Origin: JBBECF01 sp040881945
GTDB lineage: Bacteria > Pseudomonadota > Alphaproteobacteria > Dongiales > Dongiaceae
Assembly (NCBI GenBank): GCA_040881945.1
Contig: JBBECF010000077.1
Span: forward strand, 1 to 33,589
DNA length: 33,589 nucleotides
Direction of reading: 5' to 3'
In this document: piece after piece, positions 1-6,196 of the stretch
How positions within the stretch are numbered: position 1 is the stretch's first letter
Layout of the letters: each line of letters begins with the position of its first letter
Notes under the pieces: generated by a model
Databases searched by the model: none
The model's input: only the letters and a program-made list of their open reading frames with translations
Told to the model about the DNA's origin: nothing
Position numbers and translations under genes: made by a program

Positions 1-1494
1 CTCGCCGGCGGCATAGCCTTCGGCATGGATGTAGGAGATCTCCTTGAGCTTGAGCGCGCCTTCCAGCGCGATCGGATAGCCCGTCCCGCGCCCGAGGAAG
101 AGCACGTCGCGCGCCTCGGCCACCGATGCGGCGATGTCGCGGATGGCGGCGTCGCCGTTCAGCACCTCGGCGGCGCGCGCCGGCACCTCGATCAGCGCCG
201 CCGTCAGCGCCGCCTCGCGCGTGCCGTCGATCGCGCCGCGCGCCCTCGCCGCCGCCACCGCGAGGCAGGCGAGCACCGTGAGCTGCGTGGTGAACGCCTT
301 GGTCGAGGCGACCCCGATCTCCGGGCCGGCGAGCGTCGGCAGCACGGCGTCGGACTCTCGTCCCATCGTGCTTTCCGGCATGTTGAGGATCGAGAGGATT
401 TTCTGGCCGCGGCCCTTGGCATGGCGCAGGGCGCCCAGCGTGTCGATGGTCTCGCCGGACTGCGACACGGCGACGGTCAACCCGCCCGCCGGCAACGGCG
501 CGTCGCGGTAGCGGAACTCCGAGGCGATGTCGAGCTCGACCGGCAGCCGCGCCACCTGTTCGAACCAGTACTTCGCCACCATGCCGGCGAGATAGGCGGT
601 GCCGCAGCCGACGATCGTGACGCGCGCCAGGGCGGCGAAATCGAACGGCAGGGCCGGCAGCTCGACGGCGCGGGCGAGCGGGTTGAGATAGCTGCGCAGC
701 GTGTCGCCGATCACCGCCGGCTGCTCCCAGATCTCCTTCAGCATGAAGTGCGGATAGTTGCCCTTGCCGACGAGCGCGCCGGACAGCGCCGTCTGCTTGA
801 TCTCGCGCTGCACGCGGTGTCCGCCCTGGAAGATGGCGGCGCCGTCGGGCCGGACGACCGCCCAGTCGTCTTCTTCCAGATAGCAGATGCGCCGCGTCAG
901 CGGCGCCAGGGCCAAGGCGTCCGATCCCAGGTACATTTCGCCGTCGCCGTAGCCGATTGCGAGCGGGCTGCCGCGCCGGGCGCCGATCATCAAGTCCGGG
1001 CGGCCGGCGAAGACGACGGCAAGCGCGAAGGCGCCGTGCAGGCGCGGCAGGGTCGCCGCCATCGCGTCTTCCGGCGATTTCTGCTCGTCGAGATGGCGGG
1101 TCAGCAGGTGGGCGACGACTTCGGTGTCGGTCTCGGTCTCGAAACGGTGGCCGAGGGCTTCGAGCTCGTCGCGCAGCTCCTGGAAGTTCTCGATGATGCC
1201 GTTGTGCACGATCGCGACCCGCGCGGTCGCGTGCGGGTGGGCGTTGGTCTCGTTCGGGCGGCCGTGCGTCGCCCAGCGCGTGTGGCCGATGCCGGTCGTC
1301 CCCGGCAGCGGGTCGCGCGCCAGCAGCGCCGCGAGATTGCCGAGCTTGCCTTCGGCGCGGCGGCGCTCGATGCGGCCGTTGACCAGCGTCGCGATCCCGG
1401 CCGAATCGTAGCCGCGATATTCCAGCCGTTTCAGCCCCGCGAGGAGGAGCGGCGCGACGTCGGCCTTGCCGAGGATGCCGATGATCCCGCACAT
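1..1494 (-). CDS. glmS: Glutamine--fructose-6-phosphate aminotransferase, 3' end cut by window edge
   Basis: GlmS makes glucosamine-6-phosphate from fructose-6-phosphate and glutamine in the cytoplasm, the first committed step to UDP-GlcNAc for peptidoglycan and lipid A. I translated the minus strand by hand. It starts MCGIIGILGKADVAPLLLAG, so Cys2 is the N-terminal nucleophile of the glutaminase domain. This is followed by GHTRWATHGRP, then HNGIIENF, and by two SIS sugar-isomerase domains (VGCGTAYLAG, SQSGETIDTLGAL, LGRGTGYPIALEGALKLKEI). 498 codons are present and the last visible residues are HAEGYAAGE; the family is about 605-610 residues, so roughly the last 110 lie outside the window. 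The start lies only 5 bases after the glmU stop on the same strand, which indicates a glmU-glmS operon. Identification is by motif and is secure. Confidence 0.97.
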   Translation of the reverse strand, partial: MCGIIGILGKADVAPLLLAGLKRLEYRGYDSAGIATLVNGRIERRRAEGKLGNLAALLARDPLPGTTGIGHTRWATHGRPNETNAHPHATARVAIVHNGIIENFQELRDELEALGHRFETETDTEVVAHLLTRHLDEQKSPEDAMAATLPRLHGAFALAVVFAGRPDLMIGARRGSPLAIGYGDGEMYLGSDALALAPLTRRICYLEEDDWAVVRPDGAAIFQGGHRVQREIKQTALSGALVGKGNYPHFMLKEIWEQPAVIGDTLRSYLNPLARAVELPALPFDFAALARVTIVGCGTAYLAGMVAKYWFEQVARLPVELDIASEFRYRDAPLPAGGLTVAVSQSGETIDTLGALRHAKGRGQKILSILNMPESTMGRESDAVLPTLAGPEIGVASTKAFTTQLTVLACLAVAAARARGAIDGTREAALTAALIEVPARAAEVLNGDAAIRDIAASVAEARDVLFLGRGTGYPIALEGALKLKEISYIHAEGYAAGE

Positions 1495-1499
1495 GCGGT

Positions 1500-2888
1500 T
1501 CAGTCCCCCGCCCGGCCCTTGGCCGGCGCCTTCTTTCGGCCCGCCTTCATCTGCCGCAGGCGGGCGGCTCCGCCGCCCTTCTCGACCTGTTCCGCGCGCG
1601 CCAGCGCCAGGGCGTCCGGGGCCACGTCGCGGGTGATGACGCTACCGGCGCCGACGATCGCGCGCTCGCCGATCGTCACCGGCGCGACCAGCGCGCTGTT
1701 CGAGCCGATGAAGGCGTCGGCGCCGATCTCGGTGCGCGCCTTGTCGAAGCCGTCGTAGTTGCAGGTGATCGTGCCGGCGCCGATATTGGCGCGCTCGCCG
1801 ACCGTGGCGTCGCCGATATAGGCCAGGTGATTGGCCTTGGCGCCGGCGCCGAGCCACGCGTTCTTCGCCTCGACGAAGTTGCCGATGCGGGCGCCGGCGC
1901 CGATCTCGCAGCCGGGGCGCAACCGCGCGAACGGACCGATGATGGCGCCGGCCTCGATGCGCGCGCCCTCGATATGGCAGAAGGCGCGAATCTCGACGCC
2001 GTCCGCGACGCTGACGCCGGGACCGAAGACGACGTTGGGGCCGACCGTCACGTCGCGGCCGAGGCGCGTGTCATAGGCGAAATAGACCGTGCGCGGATCG
2101 GTGAGCGTCGCGCCCTCGGCCATGGCGCGGGCGCGCAGGCGCTGCTGCAGCGCCGCCTCGGCGACGGCGAGTTCGGCGCGGCTGTTGATCCCGAGCAGCT
2201 CGTCGGCCGGCGCCTCGACGACGGCGCAGGCGAGCCCGTCGCGCCGCGCGACCGCGACGATCTCGGTCAGGTAGTATTCGCCCTTGGCGTTGGCGTTGCC
2301 GACCCGGTCGAGCAGATCGAACAAACGGCGGCCGTCGATCGCCATCGCCCCGGAGTTGCACAGGTCGATCATCCGCTGGCCGGCGTCGGCGTCGCGGTAT
2401 TCGACGATGGCGTCGAGGCCGCCGTCGGCGCCGGTCCTCGGGTCACGCCCGAGGATCAGGCGGCCGTATTCGCCGGGATCGTCGAGGCGCATGCCGAGCA
2501 CGACCACGGCCGGCCGGTCGGCGGCGCGGCGTCGCGCCAGCAGCCGGCGCAGGGACTCGGTCGAAACGAACGGCGAGTCGCCATAGACGACGAGCACGTC
2601 GCCGGTAACGCCCGCGAGCCGATCGCGCGCCGCCATCACCGCGTGGCCGCTGCCGAGCTGTTCGGCCTGGACCACGCTCGGCCACGGCGCCACGGCCTTT
2701 TCCACCGCCGCCATGCCCGGCGCGACCACGGCCACGACCGGATCGCAGGCGAGCGGCGCCAGGTTGGCGGCGACATGGGCGATCATCGACCGCCCGGCCA
2801 GCGGGTGCAGCACCTTGGCCAGGGCGGACTTCATGCGCGTGCCCTTGCCGGCGGCAAGGACGACGGCGGCGGCTCTATCGTCGGTCAT
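1500..2888 (-). CDS. glmU: Bifunctional GlcN-1-P acetyltransferase / GlcNAc-1-P uridylyltransferase
   Basis: GlmU acetylates glucosamine-1-phosphate and couples it to UTP, giving UDP-GlcNAc. The 462-residue length is normal for alphaproteobacteria. The N-terminal pyrophosphorylase domain has LAAGKGTRM (11-19), Lys25 and the metal-binding Asp104 in VYGDSPF, plus GIN at 233-235. The C-terminal left-handed beta helix (about 265-430) is made of hexapeptide repeats; NHLAYIGD contains the expected catalytic His354, followed by GAGTITCNYDG. The tail is basic (KAGRKKAPAKGRAGD). It is immediately upstream of glmS on the minus strand with a 5-base gap, so the two are very likely co-transcribed and supply the same pathway. 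Nothing is broken or missing. Confidence 0.97.
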   Translation of the reverse strand: MTDDRAAAVVLAAGKGTRMKSALAKVLHPLAGRSMIAHVAANLAPLACDPVVAVVAPGMAAVEKAVAPWPSVVQAEQLGSGHAVMAARDRLAGVTGDVLVVYGDSPFVSTESLRRLLARRRAADRPAVVVLGMRLDDPGEYGRLILGRDPRTGADGGLDAIVEYRDADAGQRMIDLCNSGAMAIDGRRLFDLLDRVGNANAKGEYYLTEIVAVARRDGLACAVVEAPADELLGINSRAELAVAEAALQQRLRARAMAEGATLTDPRTVYFAYDTRLGRDVTVGPNVVFGPGVSVADGVEIRAFCHIEGARIEAGAIIGPFARLRPGCEIGAGARIGNFVEAKNAWLGAGAKANHLAYIGDATVGERANIGAGTITCNYDGFDKARTEIGADAFIGSNSALVAPVTIGERAIVGAGSVITRDVAPDALALARAEQVEKGGGAARLRQMKAGRKKAPAKGRAGD

Positions 2889-2970
2889 GGGCGGGCGTTT
2901 CGGCTCAACTCGGCAGGCAAGGTGCCACAGCGGCGGCGGACCTCCAAGAGACGTTTCGCCGATGGCAATA

Positions 2971-3810
2971 TTATGGCGCCGCGGCGTAATTCCGCCGGAC
3001 CTCGACCAGGTCGAGCCGCAGCGACCCCAGCACGTTCTCGGCCAGGATGCGCACCGGCACGGCCGGCGCGCCCGCGACGACCGGGGCCAGCCACAGGCGC
3101 GTCGTCGCGGGGTAGAGCCCGGTGCCCTGGCCGAATTCGCCGAAGCCGCCGAGCAGCTTGGCGCCGACCGCGCATTCGGTCGCCGGCCCGGCGTAATACG
3201 CGGTCTCGGACGGCGCGATCTGCGCGTCCCCGACAGGACTGAACAACAGGTCGTAGCGCCGGGCGCCGTCGAACACCGGAAACACGCCGCGGCAGTCGCC
3301 GGACCCGACGACGCCGTGGATCACCGCGACGGCGGCGCTGAGCGGGTCCATCGTGTGGTCGACGAAGCCGTTGGCGCGGGCCTCGCGCGCCTCGACCGTC
3401 GGCGGGTCGCTCGCCACCACGACCGCGCCGCCGGGCCGGTAGGTGAGCGTCACCGCCTGATGCGTCTCCCACAGGCTGATCGAGCTGCGGTAGCGCGCCG
3501 GGCGCACCCCGGCGGCGTCGGCGGTGCCCTCCGCCTGGGCCTTGATTCGGAACGGGAACAACCGGCCCATGGCGCCGACCAGCGCCACGTCGGCGGCCAT
3601 CCGATAGGGCCCCGGCCGGACGGCGAGCGGCGCCAGGTCGAGCACGACATCGACCCTGGCCACCTCGAACTCGCCGAGATAGGCGAGGTAGCCGAGCTCG
3701 AGCACGCCCGGCCGCTCGGCCAGCGCGGACGAGAGGCCGACGACGGCGAGGACCGCCAGCGCCGCCAGCCCGAGCGGCAGACGGCGCAGCATGACACGGC
3801 ACAATGACAT
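2971..3810 (-). CDS. DUF3108 domain-containing periplasmic protein
   Basis: A 279-residue exported protein of unknown function. The start at 3810 (MSLCRVMLRRLPLG) is chosen because AGGGG lies about 6 bases upstream. The frame stays open to 4026, but that extension runs through a palindromic repeat and is not protein-like. Residues about 8-28 (RRLPLGLAALAVLAVVGLSS) form a signal peptide or N-terminal anchor. The rest alternates short beta strands (LEVGY-like opening, PYRMAADVALVGAMGRLFPF, then ARYRSSISLW and TMDPLSAAVAVI), the pattern of DUF3108, in which a conserved DPLSA segment follows a set of barrel-like strands. Two cysteines (in DCRGVF and TECAVG) could form a disulfide. It lies 82 bases upstream of glmU on the same strand. 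Family assignment is moderately firm; function is not known. Confidence 0.75.
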   Translation of the reverse strand: MSLCRVMLRRLPLGLAALAVLAVVGLSSALAERPGVLELGYLAYLGEFEVARVDVVLDLAPLAVRPGPYRMAADVALVGAMGRLFPFRIKAQAEGTADAAGVRPARYRSSISLWETHQAVTLTYRPGGAVVVASDPPTVEAREARANGFVDHTMDPLSAAVAVIHGVVGSGDCRGVFPVFDGARRYDLLFSPVGDAQIAPSETAYYAGPATECAVGAKLLGGFGEFGQGTGLYPATTRLWLAPVVAGAPAVPVRILAENVLGSLRLDLVEVRRNYAAAP

Positions 3811-3910
3811 TGTCGCGCCCCTATGCCCGGCTTCGCCGCCGCCGTCAAGTTGACAGGCCACGGCGGGCTGGCGTAATGACAGCCTCCTTCGTCCGGGCCG
3901 GCGCGGACAA

Positions 3911-4026
3911 GTGTCCTGCCCCGGAAATTCGTTTTCGAATTTCCGGGATAAGCAGGCCACTAGATTCGAATACGTAGTGGCCCGTTCACCCCGAAATTCG
4001 TGAAACGAATTTCGGGGACGGGGCAC
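3911..4026. repeat. Cloverleaf-like palindromic repeat (three hairpins in an outer stem)
   Basis: Three hairpins sit back to back. Stem 1 has 12 perfect pairs, 3920-3931 with 3936-3947, around a TTTT loop. Stem 2 has 8 pairs, 3955-3962 (GGCCACTA) with 3975-3982 (TAGTGGCC), and its loop holds the palindrome ATTCGAAT. Stem 3 has 13 pairs, 3989-4001 with 4005-4017, around GAA. An outer stem GTGTCC (3911-3916) with GGGCAC (4021-4026), including one T-G wobble, closes the unit. Stems 1 and 3 share the core GAAATTCG. It ends 5 bases before the tRNA gene. It resembles a REP-type mobile palindrome unit; only one copy of this exact form was seen in the window. Confidence 0.8.
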
Positions 4027-4031
4027 TAGGC

Positions 4032-4106
4032 GGGCGCGTAGCTCAGCGGGAGAGCACTCCCTTCACACGGGAGGGGTCGCAAGTTCAATCCTTGCCGCGC
4101 CCACCA
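4032..4106 (+). tRNA. tRNA-Val (anticodon CAC), CCA encoded
   Basis: A complete cloverleaf can be folded by hand. The acceptor stem is GGGCGCG (4032-4038) with CGCGCCC (4096-4102). The D stem is GCTC (4041-4044) with GAGC (4052-4055). The anticodon stem is CTCCC (4057-4061) with GGGAG (4069-4073), loop TTCACAC, giving anticodon CAC at 4064-4066, which reads GUG. The T stem is GCAAG (4079-4083) with CTTGC (4091-4095), loop TTCAATC. The discriminator is A4103 and CCA is encoded at 4104-4106. Confidence 0.97.
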
Positions 4107-4321
4107 TCCAGGCGATTGATTCCGTTGAAGACCCGAGCCGCATTGTGGGCGGCGCGAAGCCCTGCGAAGGGCCGCGGGCGGGACCGGCCGCCGAACCCAA
4201 ATTCGTGCGTTTTTAAATGTTTTCTGGACTAATCCCAGCCTTCACCCTTGCGGGCTCCTGGCGTGCCAAGCCGGCCCGCAGAATCCGCTTGTATGCCGTT
4301 ACTTTCAGCGAGGGAAGTCAA

Positions 4322-4843
4322 ATGTTCAGAAGGTCATTTCTAGCGGTCGTCGGCGCGGTCTGCGCGTCTGCGATCGGTGCGGTCGGGCTGGCCTGGGCGA
4401 CTCAGACACTGCCGGCTCCGTCCGGACGGGTGATCCTTTCCATCTCGGGGAACATCACCGCCACCAACGGCGAGAACGTTGCGGCGTTCGACCGCTCGAT
4501 GCTCGAGGGGCTGACCGTGACGCGCATCCGGACCACAACGCCGTGGACCGAAGGCGTGCGGGAATTCGAAGGCGTCCTCGCCCGCGATCTGATGGCGCTC
4601 CTCGGGGCCGAGGGCACCATTGTCATCGCCACGGCGCTGAACGACTACAAGGTCGAGATCCCGGTCTCCGACTTCGTCCGCTATCCGGTGCTTCTGGCCA
4701 TCAGCATGGACGGCGTCGCGCTGGGAATTCGCGACAAGGGGCCCGTGTGGATCATCTATCCGCAGGATGACTACGCCGAGCTGAACACGGAGACCACTCA
4801 GCACAAGTGGATCTGGCAGCTGAAATCCCTGCATTTCAGCTAG
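4322..4843 (+). CDS. Periplasmic PruR-like pterin-binding candidate (molybdopterin-oxidoreductase fold, no Cys)
   Basis: A 173-residue protein with a clear signal peptide (MFRRSFLAVVGAVCASAIGAVGLAWA, cut before TQT). The start at 4322 has GAGGGAAG just upstream. The mature part (LSISGNITATNG, EGVLARDLMALLGA, YKVEIPVSDF, GPVWIIYPQDDY, ending HKWIWQLKSLHFS) looks like the small single-domain proteins usually annotated as molybdopterin-dependent oxidoreductases of the sulfite-oxidase fold. The mature chain has no cysteine, so the Mo-ligating Cys of sulfite oxidase is absent and catalysis is unlikely. Known relative: PruR of Agrobacterium tumefaciens, a periplasmic protein of this fold that binds pterins and controls the sensor DcpA. 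The following folE and membrane kinase fit such a role. The family fold is likely; the PruR role is inference. Confidence 0.72.
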   Translation: MFRRSFLAVVGAVCASAIGAVGLAWATQTLPAPSGRVILSISGNITATNGENVAAFDRSMLEGLTVTRIRTTTPWTEGVREFEGVLARDLMALLGAEGTIVIATALNDYKVEIPVSDFVRYPVLLAISMDGVALGIRDKGPVWIIYPQDDYAELNTETTQHKWIWQLKSLHFS

Positions 4844-4860
4844 CCTCGGTCCACGCCGAC

Positions 4861-4929
4861 AGGCCAGGGCCGAGCAATCCGCAGTCGTCGAAAACGAACC
4901 GGCGCCGCCGGGGATTGCTCGGCCGGCCT
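4861..4929. promoter_or_regulatory. Long inverted repeat ahead of folE
   Basis: Perfect 13-base arms GGCCGAGCAATCC (4868-4880) and GGATTGCTCGGCC (4912-4924) are separated by 31 bases and flanked by further complementary AGGCC (4861-4865) and GGCCT (4925-4929). It lies between the PruR-like gene stop and the folE ribosome binding site. No T-run follows (CTTGCAACG), so it is not a standard intrinsic terminator. It may be an mRNA-stability or attenuation hairpin, or an operator; which one cannot be decided from the sequence. Confidence 0.6.
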
Positions 4930-4939
4930 TGCAACGATC

Positions 4940-4945
4940 AGGAGG
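4940..4945 (+). promoter_or_regulatory. Strong ribosome binding site fixing the folE start
   Basis: AGGAGG ends 8 bases before the ATG at 4954. The frame is open further upstream to 4807, but that stretch overlaps the previous gene and the inverted repeat, so this site decides the start. Confidence 0.85.
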
Positions 4946-4953
4946 ATCGGAAC

Positions 4954-5619
4954 ATGGATATCAAGAACCAGGTAGGTCTGCTCAGCGACTATGCCGCGAC
5001 GGCCCTCAACGGGGCGTTCGACGGGTCCATCGCCAAGCCGACGCAGGAAGAGGCGGAGAAAGCGGTTCAGACGCTGATTCGTTGGGCCGGCGACGATCCG
5101 ACTCGCGAAGGCATGATCGACACGCCGAAGCGCGTGTTGAAGGCCTACGGGGAATTCTTCTCCGGCTACAACGACGATCCCGTCGCCATTCTGCAACGCA
5201 CCTTCCAGGAGGTGAACGACTACGACGAGACGATCGTGTTGCGCGACATTCGCGTCGAGTCCCACTGCGAGCACCACATGCTGCCGATCATCGGCAGGGC
5301 GCACGTGGCGTATCTGCCGCGCAAGCGGGTCGTGGGCATCAGCAAGTTGGCCCGTATCGTGGAAATGTTTGCTCGCCGTTTTCAAGTGCAGGAGAAACTC
5401 ACCGCGCAGATCGCCGACACCATCAACCAGGTGTTGCAACCCAAGGGGGTCGCGGTCGTGGTCGAGGCGATGCACCACTGCATGACCACCCGCGGGGTTC
5501 ACAAGACCGGAACACTGTTGGTCACCAGTCGGATGATCGGGGCCTACCGGAGCGACATGGTGCTGCGCCGGGAATTCCTCGAGACGGTGGGAAACAACAG
5601 AGTCCCGGCAACGAACTGA
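4954..5619 (+). CDS. folE: GTP cyclohydrolase I
   Basis: FolE converts GTP to 7,8-dihydroneopterin triphosphate, the entry to folate and other pterins. At 221 residues it is the normal bacterial length. Zinc ligands are present as Cys105 and His108 in ESHCEHHM and Cys176 in HHCMTTRGV. Other signature parts are DDPTREGMIDTPKRV (47-61), GRAHVAYLP, GISKLARI, and the end TGTLLVTSRMIGAYR. It is placed between a PruR-like periplasmic pterin-binding candidate and a membrane sensor kinase rather than with folate genes, which suggests a dedicated pterin supply for signalling; that is inference. Whether the genome has a second folE cannot be seen here. Confidence 0.96.
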   Translation: MDIKNQVGLLSDYAATALNGAFDGSIAKPTQEEAEKAVQTLIRWAGDDPTREGMIDTPKRVLKAYGEFFSGYNDDPVAILQRTFQEVNDYDETIVLRDIRVESHCEHHMLPIIGRAHVAYLPRKRVVGISKLARIVEMFARRFQVQEKLTAQIADTINQVLQPKGVAVVVEAMHHCMTTRGVHKTGTLLVTSRMIGAYRSDMVLRREFLETVGNNRVPATN

Positions 5620-5736
5620 GTCCCGCCCGGCGGCGCGGCGATCGATATGATTCTCCGTTCTGCCGGCGCCGGCGGCACGAGGCCCGCCAGTGGACGGGCC
5701 GGCGACTAAGCCAGCGTCATGGGAAAGGTGGCGGCT

Positions 5737-6054
5737 ATGAGCCAGGACACGGTTCGAGCATACGGTCCGACGCAGCCTCCGCGGCCCCTCTGGAGCGGCC
5801 TGCCGAAGCCGCGAGGCCAGGCGAGGGCCTCGCTTGCCCGGCTGCAGTGGTTCGGCACCGCCTGCGGCATAACCGGCGCCCTCATCGTCGCGTTCGAGAG
5901 TGCGATCTCGGGCTACGGCTTCGTGTTTCTGGCGGTATCGGCCGCGAGCTGGACCGCGGCGGCCATGCTCATGGGCGAGCGCCAGCTCATCGTTCTTCAA
6001 GGCGCATTCATCGCGATCAACCTTGTCGGCATCTACACATGGCTGCTCACATGA
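5737..6054 (+). CDS. Small three-helix membrane protein
   Basis: A 105-residue protein. The start at 5737 (MSQDTVRAYG) is preferred over the ATG at 5719 because GGAAAGG precedes it at suitable spacing. A proline-rich cytoplasmic-looking N-terminus (about 1-45) is followed by three hydrophobic segments: FGTACGITGALIVAF, GYGFVFLAVSAASWTAAAML and IVLQGAFIAINLVGIYTWLL. The last one, with Q-FIAIN-GIY-W, resembles small PnuC-like or CBU_0592-like membrane proteins, though this is a weak resemblance. It lies 117 bases after folE and 142 bases before the sensor kinase on the same strand, so it may belong to the same signalling unit. Function unknown. Confidence 0.7.
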   Translation: MSQDTVRAYGPTQPPRPLWSGLPKPRGQARASLARLQWFGTACGITGALIVAFESAISGYGFVFLAVSAASWTAAAMLMGERQLIVLQGAFIAINLVGIYTWLLT

Positions 6055-6196
6055 AGCCAAACGCGGCGCGGCCATCCGGCGGGCGAGGCACGGGACGGCG
6101 GAACGGCGACAGGTCCCGGGATCGCGGGTTCTTCGTCGTCATCCCCCCTCGCTTCCAGCGGGCTCGGCCATCCGCGCCGGTGGGTCTCGTTCTGAC

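Noticed and set aside
25..1758. Long plus-strand open frame (577 codons) opposite glmS/glmU
   Set aside because: It is Arg/Ala/Gly-rich with no recognisable domain and lies antisense to the clear glmS and glmU reading frames; high GC creates such frames.
3811..4026. N-terminal extension of the DUF3108 protein to 4026
   Set aside because: The added 72 residues are encoded by the palindromic repeat and precede a proper signal peptide with its own ribosome binding site.
4183..4216. Terminator for the tRNA-Val gene
   Set aside because: A GGCGG/CCGCC pairing exists, but the T-rich stretch (GTTTTTAAATG) lies too far downstream to form an intrinsic terminator with it.
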